From contig NZ_JANFCZ010000012.1 in assembly GCF_024391045.1 (NCBI RefSeq), positions 53,715-117,714 on the forward strand: a DNA stretch of 64,000 bases, given 5' to 3'. This document shows, piece after piece, positions 35,011 through 44,608 of this stretch. Below the pieces are notes generated by a model. The model was not told the DNA's origin and ran no database searches. It saw only the letters and a list, made by a program, of their open reading frames with translations. The first letter of the stretch is position 1, and each line of letters opens with the position of its first letter. The position numbers were made by a program, and so were the translations under genes. Source of the DNA: Pseudarthrobacter sulfonivorans (GTDB lineage: Bacteria; Actinomycetota; Actinomycetes; Actinomycetales; Micrococcaceae).

Positions 35011-35043
35011 AGCCCGCGGGCCGCCGGACGACTCCCGCGGGCT
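35011..35043. terminator. Bidirectional hairpin between RpiB-type and NmrA-like genes
   Basis: AGCCCGCGGG (35011-35020) pairs with CCCGCGGGCT (35034-35043) over a 13-base loop. It stands between two convergent genes and touches the stop codon of the leftward one, as expected for a shared terminator. Confidence 0.6.
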
Positions 35044-35903
35044 TACAGCTGGGGCCGGTCCAGGAACTCCGCCAGGCTCAACGGGTCCTGGCCGGTGAGG
35101 CCGTGGACATCCGGTGAGATTCCGGCCAGTTCACCCGCAGCGATCGCCGTGTAGGTGCTGACCCAGGCGTCCACCTGCCACGGCGGTGCGCCGTAGGATG
35201 CCCGGGATGCGTAGGCCTCGTCCACTGTTTCCGGGTGATAGGTGACGGTGCGCGCGGTTTTCGCCGTCAGGATGTCCGCGGCGGCTGCCAGGGTCAGCTC
35301 GTCCGGCCCGGTGAGGTTGTAGGTGGCTCCCGCATGGAGCGCGGGATCCTGCAGCACCGCCACCGCGCACCGGGCAATGTCTTCGCGGCAAACCGCCGAG
35401 ACCACCCCGTTCCCCGCAGGCCCGCGGATCACACCGTCTTCGCCTGCCAGGAGCGGCAGGAAGTCCATGTAGAAGTTGTCCCGCAGGAAGGTGTACGTCA
35501 TGCCGGAGGCCTTGATCCGCTCCTCGGTGGCGTAGTGGTCGCGGCCCAATGTGAACACCGAATCCGGGGCCGCGCCGTAGAACGACGTGTACACCACGTG
35601 TTGGACCCCGGCCGCGGCGGCCGCATCGACGAAGGTGTAGTGCTGCTCCAACCGGTCCTCGGCCTCGGCCGCGGACACCATGAACAGGACCTTGACCCCC
35701 TCCAGCGCCTTGTTGGATGAACCAGCGTCCGCATAGCTGAAGACCAGCGGAACGGCGCCGTCGAGGTCCGGGGCGCGGCCGGCGTCGCGCACCAGCAGGC
35801 GCTGGGCGGAGCCGGCGTCGGCGAGCTGCCGGGCCACCATCCCGCCCAGGCCCCCGGTGGACCCCGTGACGGCAAGTTCCGCCATCGGCGGCAGGGAAGT
35901 CAC
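35043..35903 (-). CDS. NmrA-like NAD(P)-binding protein (quinone oxidoreductase QorB-like)
   Basis: The start taken is the GTG at 35903, 6 bp after the aldo-keto reductase stop; an ATG at 35885 is the alternative. The protein has 286 residues. The nucleotide loop is AVTGSTGGLGGMVARQL, then VVYTSFYGAA and FTYLRDNFYMDFLP-type segments (YTFLRDNFYMDFLPLLA) of the atypical SDR SDR_a5/QorB group. It is likely an NADPH-dependent quinone or ketone reductase or a redox sensor protein. It appears to form an operon with the preceding aldo-keto reductase. Confidence 0.82.
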   Translation of the reverse strand: MTSLPPMAELAVTGSTGGLGGMVARQLADAGSAQRLLVRDAGRAPDLDGAVPLVFSYADAGSSNKALEGVKVLFMVSAAEAEDRLEQHYTFVDAAAAAGVQHVVYTSFYGAAPDSVFTLGRDHYATEERIKASGMTYTFLRDNFYMDFLPLLAGEDGVIRGPAGNGVVSAVCREDIARCAVAVLQDPALHAGATYNLTGPDELTLAAAADILTAKTARTVTYHPETVDEAYASRASYGAPPWQVDAWVSTYTAIAAGELAGISPDVHGLTGQDPLSLAEFLDRPQL

Positions 35904-35909
35904 GGAGGC

Positions 35910-36914
35910 CTAGCCTTCGCGGGTGGCGGGCGAGGTGGTCTTCGCCGGATCGCGTTCCGCGAGCGCGCCGATGGCGTCGTCGATCCTCTTCAGGACCTCG
36001 GATTCGAGCTTCACGCCGGCAGCAGCCACGCTGTCCGCGATCTGTTCGGGCCGGGACGCGCCCACAATGGCCGAGGCCACGTTGGGATTCTGCAGGGCCC
36101 AGGCCACGGCGAGCTGCGGCATGGTGAGCCCTGCCTCCGCGGCCACCGGCTTCAGTTCCTGGACGCCCGCGAGGACGTCGTCGCGCATCCAGCGCTGAAT
36201 CATCTTTGCGCCGCCCTTGTCATCCGTGGCGCGGCTGCCTTCAGGTGCGGGCTGGCCGGGCAGGTACTTGCCGCTCAGGACGCCCTGGCCCATGGGGGAC
36301 CAGACAATCTGCGAGACGCCCAGTTCTTCGGACGCGGGCACCACCTCGGCCTCGATGACCCGCCACAGCATGTTGTACTGCGGCTGGTTGGAGATCAGCT
36401 GGAAGCCCAGTTCCTTGGACAGCGCGTGGCCCGCGCGGAGCTGGTCCGCCGTCCATTCGCTCACCCCGATGTAGAGGGCCTTGCCCTGCCGGACGATGTC
36501 CGCGAACGCCTGCATGGTCTCTTCCAGCGGCGTTTCAAAGTCGTAGCGGTGGGCCTGGTAGAGGTCCACGTAGTCTGTCTGCAGCCGGCGGAGGGAGCCG
36601 TTGATGGACTCCATGATGTGCTTGCGGGACAGGCCCAGATCGTTCTTTCCCTTGGGGCCGGTGGGGCCGAAGACCTTGGTGAAAATCTCCAGGGATTCGC
36701 GGCGCTCGCCTTTCAGCGCCTCGCCGAGGACGGTTTCCGCGGCGGTGTTGGCGTAGACGTCGGCCGTGTCAAAGGTGCTGATGCCGGCGTCGAGCGCTGC
36801 CCTGACGCACTGGGTGGCGACGTCGTTCTCCACCTGGGAGCCGTGGGTCAGCCAGTTGCCGAACGTGATCTCCGAGACTTTGAAGCCGCTGTTTCCGAGG
36901 TATCTGAATTCCAT
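35910..36914 (-). CDS. Aldo-keto reductase (Kv-beta/YghZ-like)
   Basis: The ATG at 36914 is preferred over the GTG at 36923. The 334-residue (alpha/beta)8 enzyme has the catalytic tetrad: Asp and Tyr in FDTADVYANT, Lys in IFTKVFG, and His in YQAHRYD. DGIGVSEW-like LYIGVSEW and the C-terminal cofactor motif SAIVGASRPEQI are present. It resembles the group that reduces L-glyceraldehyde-3-phosphate and other aldehydes with NADPH. It is translationally close to the NmrA-like gene, 6 bp away. Confidence 0.88.
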   Translation of the reverse strand: MEFRYLGNSGFKVSEITFGNWLTHGSQVENDVATQCVRAALDAGISTFDTADVYANTAAETVLGEALKGERRESLEIFTKVFGPTGPKGKNDLGLSRKHIMESINGSLRRLQTDYVDLYQAHRYDFETPLEETMQAFADIVRQGKALYIGVSEWTADQLRAGHALSKELGFQLISNQPQYNMLWRVIEAEVVPASEELGVSQIVWSPMGQGVLSGKYLPGQPAPEGSRATDDKGGAKMIQRWMRDDVLAGVQELKPVAAEAGLTMPQLAVAWALQNPNVASAIVGASRPEQIADSVAAAGVKLESEVLKRIDDAIGALAERDPAKTTSPATREG

Positions 36915-37014
36915 GGTTTCCACGCTAACGGAGTTGGTTGCTCAGGGTAAGGGCCCAAGACGGGGGAGCCTGCGCACGGATGGGGCGTACGACGGCGGCG
37001 TCCCGGCGCGGGCG

Positions 37015-38088
37015 TCAGCGGCGGCGGAGTTCCGCGTACTCCAGGGACGGGACGACGGCGCCGGCATCGCGCTCCACGAAGTTGGTCCCGGGCGGCACCA
37101 GTTCATCGATGGCATCCAGGACCGGTTCGCTCAGGAGGGTGTCCGCCGCCTTGAGGTAGGTCTGGAGGTGGGCTTCCGTGCGGGGGCCGATGATCACGCT
37201 GCTCACCGCCGGGTGGTTCAGCGCGAAGCCGACGGAAAGCTCCACCAGCGAGATCTCCAGCTTGTCCGCCAGCCGCGCCAGCGAGTCCGCCGCCAGGAGC
37301 TTTCGTTCGCTGGAGGGCCCGGAGATGTCGTAGCGGCCCGGGAGTGAATGCACGCGGGTGGGCGGCTTGCCGGCGTCCAGGACAAAGTCGCCGGACAGCC
37401 AGCCGCCGGCCAGCGGACCGTAGGCGAGCACGCCGAGGCCGTACTGCTGGGCGATGGGGAGGACGTCGCGTTCATTGCCGCGGACCAGCATGGAGTAGGG
37501 CACCTGATTGGCCACGGGCGGGATCAGGTGGTTGGTGGTGGCAAGCCACTGCGCCTCCACCAGCTGCGCCGGGGTGAAGACTGACGTGCCGTAGTAGAGG
37601 ATCTTGCCCTGCCGGATGAGGTCATTCAGGGCGGTGATGGTCTCCAGGACGTCCGTGTTGTAGTCCGGCCGGTGGGCCTGGTAGAGGTCGATCCGGTCCG
37701 TCTGCAGCCTGCGCAGGCTGCCTTCCACAGCCTGCATGATCCAGCGCCGCGAGTTGCCGGAGTGTGCAGGGTTGGGGCTCATCTGCCCGTGGAATTTGGT
37801 GGCCAGGAAGACGTCGTCGCGGCGGCCGCGGAGCGCGCGGCCCACCACCTGTTCCGATTCCCCCTGCGAATACACGTCCGCGGTGTCCACCGCGGTGATG
37901 CCGGCGTCCAGGGCGGACTGGATGATGCGAATGCTTTCGTCCGCCCCAGTGGGCGGGCCGTTTACCGCGCCGCTGGTCCGGGCGCTGTCCGGCGGGCCGA
38001 GGCCTTCGCCAAAGTTCATGGTGCCCAGGGTGAGAGGGCTGATGGGTGTCCCGGACCGGCCGAACACCCGGAGTTCGCTGAGGCTCAT
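37015..38088 (-). CDS. Aldo-keto reductase
   Basis: The 357-residue protein is a second aldo-keto reductase with the tetrad Asp/Tyr (VDTADVYSQGESE), Lys (LATKFHGQ) and His (YQAHRPDY) and the cofactor segment SSVIIGPRTEAHL. It is related to but clearly distinct from the one at 35910-36914 (different N-terminus, added loop with GPPTGAD). An NADPH-dependent aldehyde or ketone reductase is expected. It lies about 100 bp upstream of the other enzyme on the same strand, with space for a promoter between them. Confidence 0.88.
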   Translation of the reverse strand: MSLSELRVFGRSGTPISPLTLGTMNFGEGLGPPDSARTSGAVNGPPTGADESIRIIQSALDAGITAVDTADVYSQGESEQVVGRALRGRRDDVFLATKFHGQMSPNPAHSGNSRRWIMQAVEGSLRRLQTDRIDLYQAHRPDYNTDVLETITALNDLIRQGKILYYGTSVFTPAQLVEAQWLATTNHLIPPVANQVPYSMLVRGNERDVLPIAQQYGLGVLAYGPLAGGWLSGDFVLDAGKPPTRVHSLPGRYDISGPSSERKLLAADSLARLADKLEISLVELSVGFALNHPAVSSVIIGPRTEAHLQTYLKAADTLLSEPVLDAIDELVPPGTNFVERDAGAVVPSLEYAELRRR

Positions 38089-38261
38089 CCCCGGCTCCTC
38101 ACGGTTGATTCCCCACGCGGTGTGCTGTGGATCGTCACGACGCTACACACATTCGGCGGAGCGGAAACGGATCCCGCCTTAGAACTTCGCTTTTCGTCGC
38201 GGGACGTAACGCGGCCCGGCGCCGTGACGGTTTGTGAAGCTTCCGGCCGCAGTGTGGAAGC

Positions 38262-38990
38262 TCAGGTGTTGCTGGCGGGCAGCTTGGCCCTGAGGACCTT
38301 CGGGTGGCCGTTCAGTGACATGAGCGAGCCGGTGTCCAGCGGGGAGAGTTGGGCCGGGGCGGGCGGCTTCGTGAACGAGGGGGCGTCCTCGGGGCCGGGA
38401 ATGTCCCGATGCAGCGCAGATTCCACCAGCGGGGCCACCGCTTCCAGTTGTTCGGCCGGCAGGGATGGCTCCGGAAGTTCGCGGACGGTCACCTTGATCT
38501 CGGGGACGGCGGCCCGCGCCCGCGCCATGGCACGGGCATCGGCGTCCGCGACGGCGGCAGCCCAGTCCCCGGCCAGCACCGGCGGCTCGCGCCGGGCTGC
38601 GATCCAGGGGTGGCGCTCCACGGCGTTCCGGAACCGCTGCCCCAGCGGGGAAGAATTCTGTTTGCTCCACTTGCCCCGGGCAGAAAGCGCGCCGCCGAGC
38701 AGCCCGGCGCGGGGCGGCTTGCCGGGAGAGTGGGCGGCAGCAGCGGCGTCGTCCGCTTCCTGGGACGCATCAGACGGCCCGGTCTCGCCGGTGAGACGCA
38801 CCAGCGGGAGGGTTTCGTGGTGGGGGAGCCGCCCGAACAGGGCCTGCACGCTGACCACCAGGAACCTGCCGACGCCGGCGAGCACCAGGGTCAGGATGAC
38901 CAGCAGGAACAGGCCGAGGAACATCAGGAATGCGAGTCCCAGCGTGCCGAAAAACGTCAGGTTGAGAGCGATCGTTGTTGAATCTCCCAC
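38262..38990 (-). CDS. Membrane protein of unknown function, paralogue of the one at 42606-42908
   Basis: Starting at the GTG at 38990 (GGAG 7 bases upstream) gives 242 residues. One long hydrophobic region (about 8-50, FFGTLGLAFLMFLGLFLLVILTLVLAGVGRFLV) could hold one or two membrane helices, then a long charged cytoplasmic tail rich in Ala, Pro and Arg. I do not recognise the tail. The membrane segment matches in layout the 100-residue protein at 42606-42908. Its function is unknown. Confidence 0.68.
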   Translation of the reverse strand: MGDSTTIALNLTFFGTLGLAFLMFLGLFLLVILTLVLAGVGRFLVVSVQALFGRLPHHETLPLVRLTGETGPSDASQEADDAAAAAHSPGKPPRAGLLGGALSARGKWSKQNSSPLGQRFRNAVERHPWIAARREPPVLAGDWAAAVADADARAMARARAAVPEIKVTVRELPEPSLPAEQLEAVAPLVESALHRDIPGPEDAPSFTKPPAPAQLSPLDTGSLMSLNGHPKVLRAKLPASNT

Positions 38991-39230
38991 GTCATCACTC
39001 CAATCAGCCAGCAGCGGAGCCCGTGCCGGCACCCTCACCACGGGCACCAAGCCCCTCCACTACCTTACGGACTATTTTTCGGACATGCCCGCGGGTGAGG
39101 GGGTCCTGCAGAGGTTGTTTCGAAGCTGTTACCGGATATGACAAGCTGCCCTGCCGGCCGGACCTGCCGCCTATAGTCGATGAGGGCCATCAGGCCGCCG
39201 AGAGGCTCGAAGACTATCGCCAGGGGAACA

Positions 39231-39629
39231 ATGTTGGGCACGAATCCAGGTATGGCCGGCAACTGCCCGTGCCTTTCAGGCGAGGTGTACAGCGAATGCT
39301 GCGGCCGCTTCCACACCGGGGCAGCCGACGCGGCTACGGCTGAGCAGCTGATGCGTTCGCGCTTCACGGCGTTTGTGCTGCTCAACGCCGAATACCTCCG
39401 CAAGACGTGGCATCCGGGCACCGTGCCGGCTGACCTGGACCTGGACCCTGCCATGGAATGGCGCCGGCTGGACATCGTCTCCACACACCGCGGCGGTCCG
39501 CTCGACACCGAAGGCATTGTGGAGTTCAAAGCGTATTTCCGGCACGACGGCGAACGCGGCGTCCACCACGAAACCAGCCGCTTCGTGCGCGAGAACCGGC
39601 GGTGGTACTACGTGGACGCCATCGTTTAG
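39231..39629 (+). CDS. YchJ/UPF0225 family protein with SEC-C-like motif
   Basis: The ATG at 39231 has GGGGAACA just upstream. The 132-residue protein starts with the metal-binding pattern CPCLSGEVYSECCGRFH (Cys 12, 14, 23, 24 and His 28), then RSRFTAFVLLNAEYLRKTWHP and FVRENRRWYYVDAIV. The YchJ family is of unknown function; a nuclear-transport-factor-like fold follows the zinc motif. A -10-like TATAGT at 39172-39177 lies 53 bp before it. Its stop overlaps that of the next, convergent gene. Confidence 0.85.
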   Translation: MLGTNPGMAGNCPCLSGEVYSECCGRFHTGAADAATAEQLMRSRFTAFVLLNAEYLRKTWHPGTVPADLDLDPAMEWRRLDIVSTHRGGPLDTEGIVEFKAYFRHDGERGVHHETSRFVRENRRWYYVDAIV

Positions 39630-40465
39630 CTCTCGCTGTAGGTTTCGTCCGGTGTGAAGCCGGCCCGGTCCACCTTGCGGTGGAAATGCATGCCGGCCAG
39701 GCCGCCGAGCACGGCTCCCACCAATGCAACCAGGGCCACCACCACGGCGGCGATGATGCTGGTGACTGTCAACTGGCCTTCGTTGATGGGGATCCGCGGG
39801 AAGCTGTTGAGGCTGGCCAGCACGTTAAACTGCTGGCCGGCGATCAGGCCGAGCACCGCCACCACCACGGCGGCGATCAGGGCCCAGGCCCACACCATCA
39901 TGCCCTGCCTGGCGCCGTTGAACCGTGCCATCCGGCCGGCCACGTAGCCGCCTGAGTAGTAGGAGACAAACAGGATCACCAGCAGGACGATGATGCCCAC
40001 CACGCCCACGGTCCCGTTGGTGGCCATCTGGTTGACGGCCTCGTTGACGTCGGCGTGGTTCGCGAGCCCCACGGCGGTGCCCGCTGCGGCGACAAAGGCC
40101 GTCAGCAGGACGGCCATGCCGGTGGCAGCCAGCCAGCCGAAGAAGGCGGAACCGACTTTGACGCCGCCGAACTGTTCCTTCTCGCGGGCTACGGCGGTCT
40201 GCCGGTCGGTGAGGCTGGGGTCCGTCAGCCGCGGGTCGATCACCGGAGCGGTCGCTTCGGGTTCGGCCACGTAGGCCGGCTCGTCGTTCGGCCGCACGGC
40301 ACTGGCCGGTTCGGGGTACGGCCGTTCGGCGTACGGCTGCGTCTGATCCAAAGCCCGTGTTGGCTCGCCGCCCGCGAAGGTTTCATCGCGGGCGGTCTCA
40401 CTCCGCAAATTCTCACGCCGGGCGCGCCGCGGAAGTCCGTCCCCTGGCTCCATGTGGTTGCTCAT
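39626..40465 (-). CDS. Integral membrane protein of unknown function with disordered N-tail
   Basis: The ATG at 40465 is preferred over the TTG at 40477. Of its 279 residues the first 100 are charged and Pro-rich, with repeated PYxE-type acidic pieces, and probably disordered in the cytoplasm. Then come four hydrophobic segments, including VGSAFFGWLAATGMAVLLTAF and a glycine-rich GGYVAGRMARFNGARQGMM. I do not recognise a characterised family. It ends overlapping the YchJ-like stop by 3 bases, convergent. Confidence 0.72.
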   Translation of the reverse strand: MSNHMEPGDGLPRRARRENLRSETARDETFAGGEPTRALDQTQPYAERPYPEPASAVRPNDEPAYVAEPEATAPVIDPRLTDPSLTDRQTAVAREKEQFGGVKVGSAFFGWLAATGMAVLLTAFVAAAGTAVGLANHADVNEAVNQMATNGTVGVVGIIVLLVILFVSYYSGGYVAGRMARFNGARQGMMVWAWALIAAVVVAVLGLIAGQQFNVLASLNSFPRIPINEGQLTVTSIIAAVVVALVALVGAVLGGLAGMHFHRKVDRAGFTPDETYSES

Positions 40466-40516
40466 GAACCAACTCAACCACTGGTCAACGGCTATAACAA
40501 GGGTACTTACTATCTG

Positions 40517-42544
40517 CTAGCGGTAGCTGCGGTGCAGGTTTTCCTTCTGGGAGGCCCCGGGCGCGGCGTCGGAGATCCACGGGCCCGTACCCTCCGACTG
40601 GTCCAGGATTCCGGCCTCCAGCCAGCTGTATTCCCCGGCCAGGACCTTTCCGGCGAGCACATGATCGGAGTCGTCGGTGTTGCGCCAGAGCTGGTCAAAA
40701 TACTCGTCGATGCGGACCCGCGACTGCTCACAGAACGCCTCGGCGAGTTCGTACGCGCCTGCGGCATGCTCCGGGTCGGTGTGAAGAAGCATCTCGGCGC
40801 GTGAACAGCACGCCGCCATGGCGAAGAGTTCCGCGCCGATGTCCACCACGCGGCCCAGGAACGCCTGCTTGTATTCCAGCTTCGCCTGCCAGCGGCCCAT
40901 ACCGTAGAACGTCTGGCGGGCCAGCCGCCGTGACGTCCGCTCCACAAAACGCAGGTGCTTGGCCAGCCGGCCGAAGTCGCCGTAGGAGCGGGGATCCATC
41001 CCGGCGCCGGCCACGAGCTTGGGCAGCCACTTCGCGTAGAAGCCGGAGGCCCCGACGGCGGCCCGCGCTTTGTCCTGCAGGCTCGCGTCCACGGAGGCGA
41101 GGTCGCCGGCGGCGGCAAGGTGCGCGTCCACGGCTTCGCGGGCAATGAGGAGCTTCATGATCTCCGAGGAGCCTTCGAAGATGCGGTTGATCCGCAGGTC
41201 CCGCAGCTGCTGTTCGGCCGGAACGGCGCGCTCGCCGCGGGCCGCCAGCGATTCCGCGGTCTCAAAGCCGCGGCCACCGCGGATCTGGACCAGCTCATCG
41301 GCGATCCGGCAGCTGATCTCCGTGGACCACAGCTTGGCCAGGGCCGCCTCGATCCGGACGTCCTTCTGCCCGGCGTCGGCAAGTTCTGCGGACAGTTCAA
41401 ACACGGCGTCCAGGGCAAAGGCGGACGCGGCGATGAAGGCGATCTTCTTGCCCACGGCTTCGTGTTTGCCCACCGGCTGGCCCCATTGGGTGCGGGCGTT
41501 GGACCATTCCCGGGCGATTTTCAGGCTCCAGCGGCCGGACGCGACACACAGCGCCGGCAGCGAAAGGCGGCCCGTGTTCAGCGTGGTGAGGGCAATCTTC
41601 AGGCCCTGCCCTTCGCGTCCCAGCCGGTTGGCCGCGGGTACCCGCACCTGGTGGAACCGGGTCACGCCATTTTCGATGCCGCGCAGTCCCATAAAGGCGT
41701 TGCGGTTCTCCACGGTGATGCCGGGGGAGTCCATCTCCACCACGAACGCGCTGATGCCGCCCTTGTGGGCCGTGCCGTCCGCATCGGTGTGGGCCGGTAC
41801 CAGGGCCATGACCACCACCAGTTCGGCGATCACACCGTTGGTGGTCCAAAGTTTCACGCCGTCCAGGACGTAGGAGTCGCCGTCGTCCGTGGGAACTGCG
41901 GTGCTGCCCATCCGGGCAGGATCGCTGCCAACGTCGGGTTCGGTCAGCAGGAAAGCGGTGATGGCGCCCGCGGCGCAGCGCGGCAGGTATTCGCGTTTCT
42001 GCTCGGGAGTGCCAAAGACCTTCACGGGCTCCGGCACGCCGATGGACTGATGGGCCGAGACCAGGGCGCCAAGACTCGGGTGGACGCTGCCCAGCAGCGC
42101 CAGGGACCTGCCGTAGTAGACCAAGGACAGGCCGAGTCCGCCGTATTCGCGGGGGATCTTCATGCCGAACACGCCAAGGTCCGCCAGGCCGCGGATGTAT
42201 TCGTCGGGGATTTTTGCGTCCCGCTCGATCACGCGGCCGGACATGGTGCGCGCGTACTCGGTGAGCCGCTCCATGAAGGCTTCGCCGCGTTCCACGTCTT
42301 CAGCCTGTGCCTTCGGCCAGGGGTGAATGAGGTCGAGGTCAAAGCTTCCCAGGTACAGCCCCTTCGCAAAACTGGGCCGGTCCCAGCCGGTCTCGCGGGA
42401 GGCCTCGGCGAGTGCCCTGGCATCCGCGGCGGTGGCTTCGGGCCCGATGTTGGCCGCGTCGACCGGAACGTCGGCGTCCGGAGCGTCCGTGGGTGGCGCG
42501 TCCGGGGCAGCTTTGGTGGCGGGACTGTCAGTGGCGGAGCTCAT
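40517..42544 (-). CDS. Large acyl-CoA dehydrogenase (VLCAD/ACAD9-like)
   Basis: AAGGAG is 7 bases before the ATG at 42544. The 675-residue protein is longer than common ACADs, with an N-terminal disordered Asp/Ala/Pro tail and about 170 extra C-terminal residues, like VLCAD. Motifs are FLLTEPDVGSDPARM, KLWTTNG, and IFEGSSEIMKLLIAREA, where the catalytic Glu is in the IFEG segment. It should oxidise long or branched acyl-CoAs. No beta-oxidation partner is adjacent. Confidence 0.9.
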   Translation of the reverse strand: MSSATDSPATKAAPDAPPTDAPDADVPVDAANIGPEATAADARALAEASRETGWDRPSFAKGLYLGSFDLDLIHPWPKAQAEDVERGEAFMERLTEYARTMSGRVIERDAKIPDEYIRGLADLGVFGMKIPREYGGLGLSLVYYGRSLALLGSVHPSLGALVSAHQSIGVPEPVKVFGTPEQKREYLPRCAAGAITAFLLTEPDVGSDPARMGSTAVPTDDGDSYVLDGVKLWTTNGVIAELVVVMALVPAHTDADGTAHKGGISAFVVEMDSPGITVENRNAFMGLRGIENGVTRFHQVRVPAANRLGREGQGLKIALTTLNTGRLSLPALCVASGRWSLKIAREWSNARTQWGQPVGKHEAVGKKIAFIAASAFALDAVFELSAELADAGQKDVRIEAALAKLWSTEISCRIADELVQIRGGRGFETAESLAARGERAVPAEQQLRDLRINRIFEGSSEIMKLLIAREAVDAHLAAAGDLASVDASLQDKARAAVGASGFYAKWLPKLVAGAGMDPRSYGDFGRLAKHLRFVERTSRRLARQTFYGMGRWQAKLEYKQAFLGRVVDIGAELFAMAACCSRAEMLLHTDPEHAAGAYELAEAFCEQSRVRIDEYFDQLWRNTDDSDHVLAGKVLAGEYSWLEAGILDQSEGTGPWISDAAPGASQKENLHRSYR

Positions 42545-42605
42545 GGGGTATCTCCTTCGCCGGGTGGCCGGTTCAAGCCATGGATCCGCCGGGTTGGAGA
42601 ACCCT

Positions 42606-42908
42606 TTAGCTGTCTCCCAACATTACCCGCGGGTAGCTTCCGGTGCTAGGGGCGGGCTGCCCTGGGAAGTCCCCCGGGATCTCCACCTTGGCGGCCTGAT
42701 GCACCAGCCGGTCCCAGCCCTGGTTAATGCCGTGGACCACTGCCAGCAGCGACGTGGACACGAGGAACCAGGCCAGCTTGCCCACCCCCACCAGGACCAG
42801 GGCAAGGACTCCCGCCACCAGGACAAAGGCCGTCATGGCCAGGGCGAACACCACGGTTCCGATGAACACCATGGTGGCCGTCTCCACTGAACTTAAATCG
42901 AACTGCAT
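42606..42908 (-). CDS. Small membrane protein of unknown function
   Basis: GGGGGAAGA precedes the ATG at 42908. The 100-residue protein has a long hydrophobic region (about 11-62: MVFIGTVVFALAMTAFVLVAGVLALVLVGVGKLAWFLV) and a short tail with HQAAKVEIPGDFPGQP. It resembles the membrane part of the protein at 38262-38990 in length, position and the VLVGVGKLAWFLVS/VLAGVGRFLVVSV pattern. Its function is unknown. It diverges from jetA. Confidence 0.65.
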   Translation of the reverse strand: MQFDLSSVETATMVFIGTVVFALAMTAFVLVAGVLALVLVGVGKLAWFLVSTSLLAVVHGINQGWDRLVHQAAKVEIPGDFPGQPAPSTGSYPRVMLGDS

Positions 42909-42957
42909 TCTTCCCCCTGCGCCATTGCTTCGGTCGAGTCAGTAGGACTGAGCGTAG

Positions 42958-42993
42958 GGGCGGCCCGTGTCCCGGACCAGACACGGCCCGCCC
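42958..42993. repeat. Hairpin in the gap between the small membrane gene and jetA
   Basis: GGGCGG-C-CCGTGTC pairs with GACACGG-C-CCGCCC: 13 pairs with one C-C mismatch and an 8-base loop. It lies 50 bp upstream of the leftward gene and 155 bp before jetA. It could be an operator or an RNA hairpin. Confidence 0.45.
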
Positions 42994-43147
42994 GGAGCGG
43001 CGGTTGATACGGGATCGCAATGCTACCCGGGGGTAGGTCACGGGCCGGTCGCGGCCCCCTGGGAGTTAGGGGTGCAGGGGCTCTGCGTTAACCTTGTAGT
43101 TGGCAGTTTTCCTGCCCAACCATCCCCCAGCAGTTATAGGAGAGTGC

Positions 43148-44608
43148 GTGCCCCGCTCCGCCAGGTCATCCGCTGACGCGATCAGCGCCCGGCTCCGGGA
43201 CCTCGAACTCCTCACCAAGGGCCCTGCGTGGGCGCTCACCCGCTCCGCGCCGTGGGTCATCGCCGTGCTGCAGGCATCCTTTACCCGCACCCGGCCGCAG
43301 CTTCCGCTCGAGGAGTTCCACGCCGACGTCGACTCCTTCCTTGAGCAGTTGCGGCGCCAGGATCCGGGCGGGGCCGCCGCCGGGACGTCCACCGGCAGGA
43401 ACTATGCGGACGAATGGACGCGCAAGAACTTCCTGACGCGCCGCAATCAGTCGGGGCAGATTGTCTACGAAGTCACCGAGCCTGCCGCCCGCGTGCTCGC
43501 CTTCCTGGACAGCCTCTCCAGCGAACGGTCCACGCTGAACGGATCCCGGCTGGGAACCCTGCTGGGAGATGTGGAGAAGCTCGCCAACGAAACCAACCCG
43601 GATCAGAGCGCCCGGCTGGAATCCCTCGAGGAAGAGATCGGGGAACGGCAGCAGCTGATCCAGGACATCAGCTCCGGAGACTTTGACGGCCTGCTCGATG
43701 ACGACGAAGCCGTGGAGGCAGCCGGCAACATCCTGGACCTCGCCGCGAGCCTGCCCGCCGACTACAAAAAGATGCGCGACCGCATTGAAGAACTGGTGGG
43801 TGAACTGCGGAACCAGATCATCGAGGAGTCACTCAGCAAGGGCGCCACCATGGCCCAGGTGCTGGAAGCGGATAAACGGCTCCGGCAAAGCCCCGAGGGC
43901 AGAACCTTCCGTTCGTTCACCGCGTTCCTGGACGACCCGCAGCAGCAAATGCGGTTCCGCTCGGCCATCGGCGAGGTCCTGAGCAGGCAGTTTGCCGATG
44001 AGCTCTCGCCCGAGGACCGCGAGACCCTCAAGAACCTGGTGGCCGAGCTCCGCCACCAGCACGGCCAGATCCAGCGCATCTACGGCAAGCTCAGCGAAAG
44101 CCTGAACACCTACGTCCAAAGCGACGACTTCCGCCAGTCCGTCCGGCTCCGGAAAGTGCTGCGCGAGGCCGAACAGGCCATCCGGTCCCTGCCGTACGAA
44201 CGTGAACGGGCGGGCCTTGTCCGGGGGCCGGTGCTGTTCAACGCCGGCTTCGAATCCCTGGCGATGGTCAAGCTCTACGACCCGGACGAATTCGCCGTCC
44301 CGCCCAAGCTCGCGGACCCCATTTCCTTCAGCGACTCGGACCGCGTGCGCTCGCCGAGGACAGCCAAGGCGCGGCCCGCAGCCATCCGTGCGGCCGTTGC
44401 CGGCGCCGCCACCCTGGCCGACGCCTGGGCGCAGCTGCCCGCCGAGGAACAGCACATCAACTCCATCCGCGCGCTCCTCTCATACGCCCTCCAGGAAGGT
44501 GCGGCCTTCGACCGCGAAACCTGGGACGGCCTGGACTTCGAACAGATCGACGGCAGCACCCGAAAGGCGTACCTGCCGGTGGTCACCCTCAAGAAGGATT
44601 CACAGTGA
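43148..44608 (+). CDS. jetA: JetA/MksF-like condensin subunit (DUF3375)
   Basis: The GTG at 43148 (AGGAG 5 bases upstream) gives 486 residues. The N-terminus ([21 protein letters not shown]) and the segments [15 protein letters not shown] and [14 protein letters not shown] match DUF3375, the kleisin-like JetA/MksF subunit. A long helical coiled-coil middle follows ([37 protein letters not shown]). It acts with JetB and JetC in a MukBEF-like loop-extruding complex. It is coupled to jetB by GTGA. Confidence 0.9.
   Translation: MPRSARSSADAISARLRDLELLTKGPAWALTRSAPWVIAVLQASFTRTRPQLPLEEFHADVDSFLEQLRRQDPGGAAAGTSTGRNYADEWTRKNFLTRRNQSGQIVYEVTEPAARVLAFLDSLSSERSTLNGSRLGTLLGDVEKLANETNPDQSARLESLEEEIGERQQLIQDISSGDFDGLLDDDEAVEAAGNILDLAASLPADYKKMRDRIEELVGELRNQIIEESLSKGATMAQVLEADKRLRQSPEGRTFRSFTAFLDDPQQQMRFRSAIGEVLSRQFADELSPEDRETLKNLVAELRHQHGQIQRIYGKLSESLNTYVQSDDFRQSVRLRKVLREAEQAIRSLPYERERAGLVRGPVLFNAGFESLAMVKLYDPDEFAVPPKLADPISFSDSDRVRSPRTAKARPAAIRAAVAGAATLADAWAQLPAEEQHINSIRALLSYALQEGAAFDRETWDGLDFEQIDGSTRKAYLPVVTLKKDSQ

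Noticed and set aside
42624..43035. TACCCGCGGGTA and TACCCGGGGGTA on both sides of the small membrane gene
   Set aside because: The first is inside the coding sequence, they differ in the centre, and GC-rich palindromes of this size arise by chance here.
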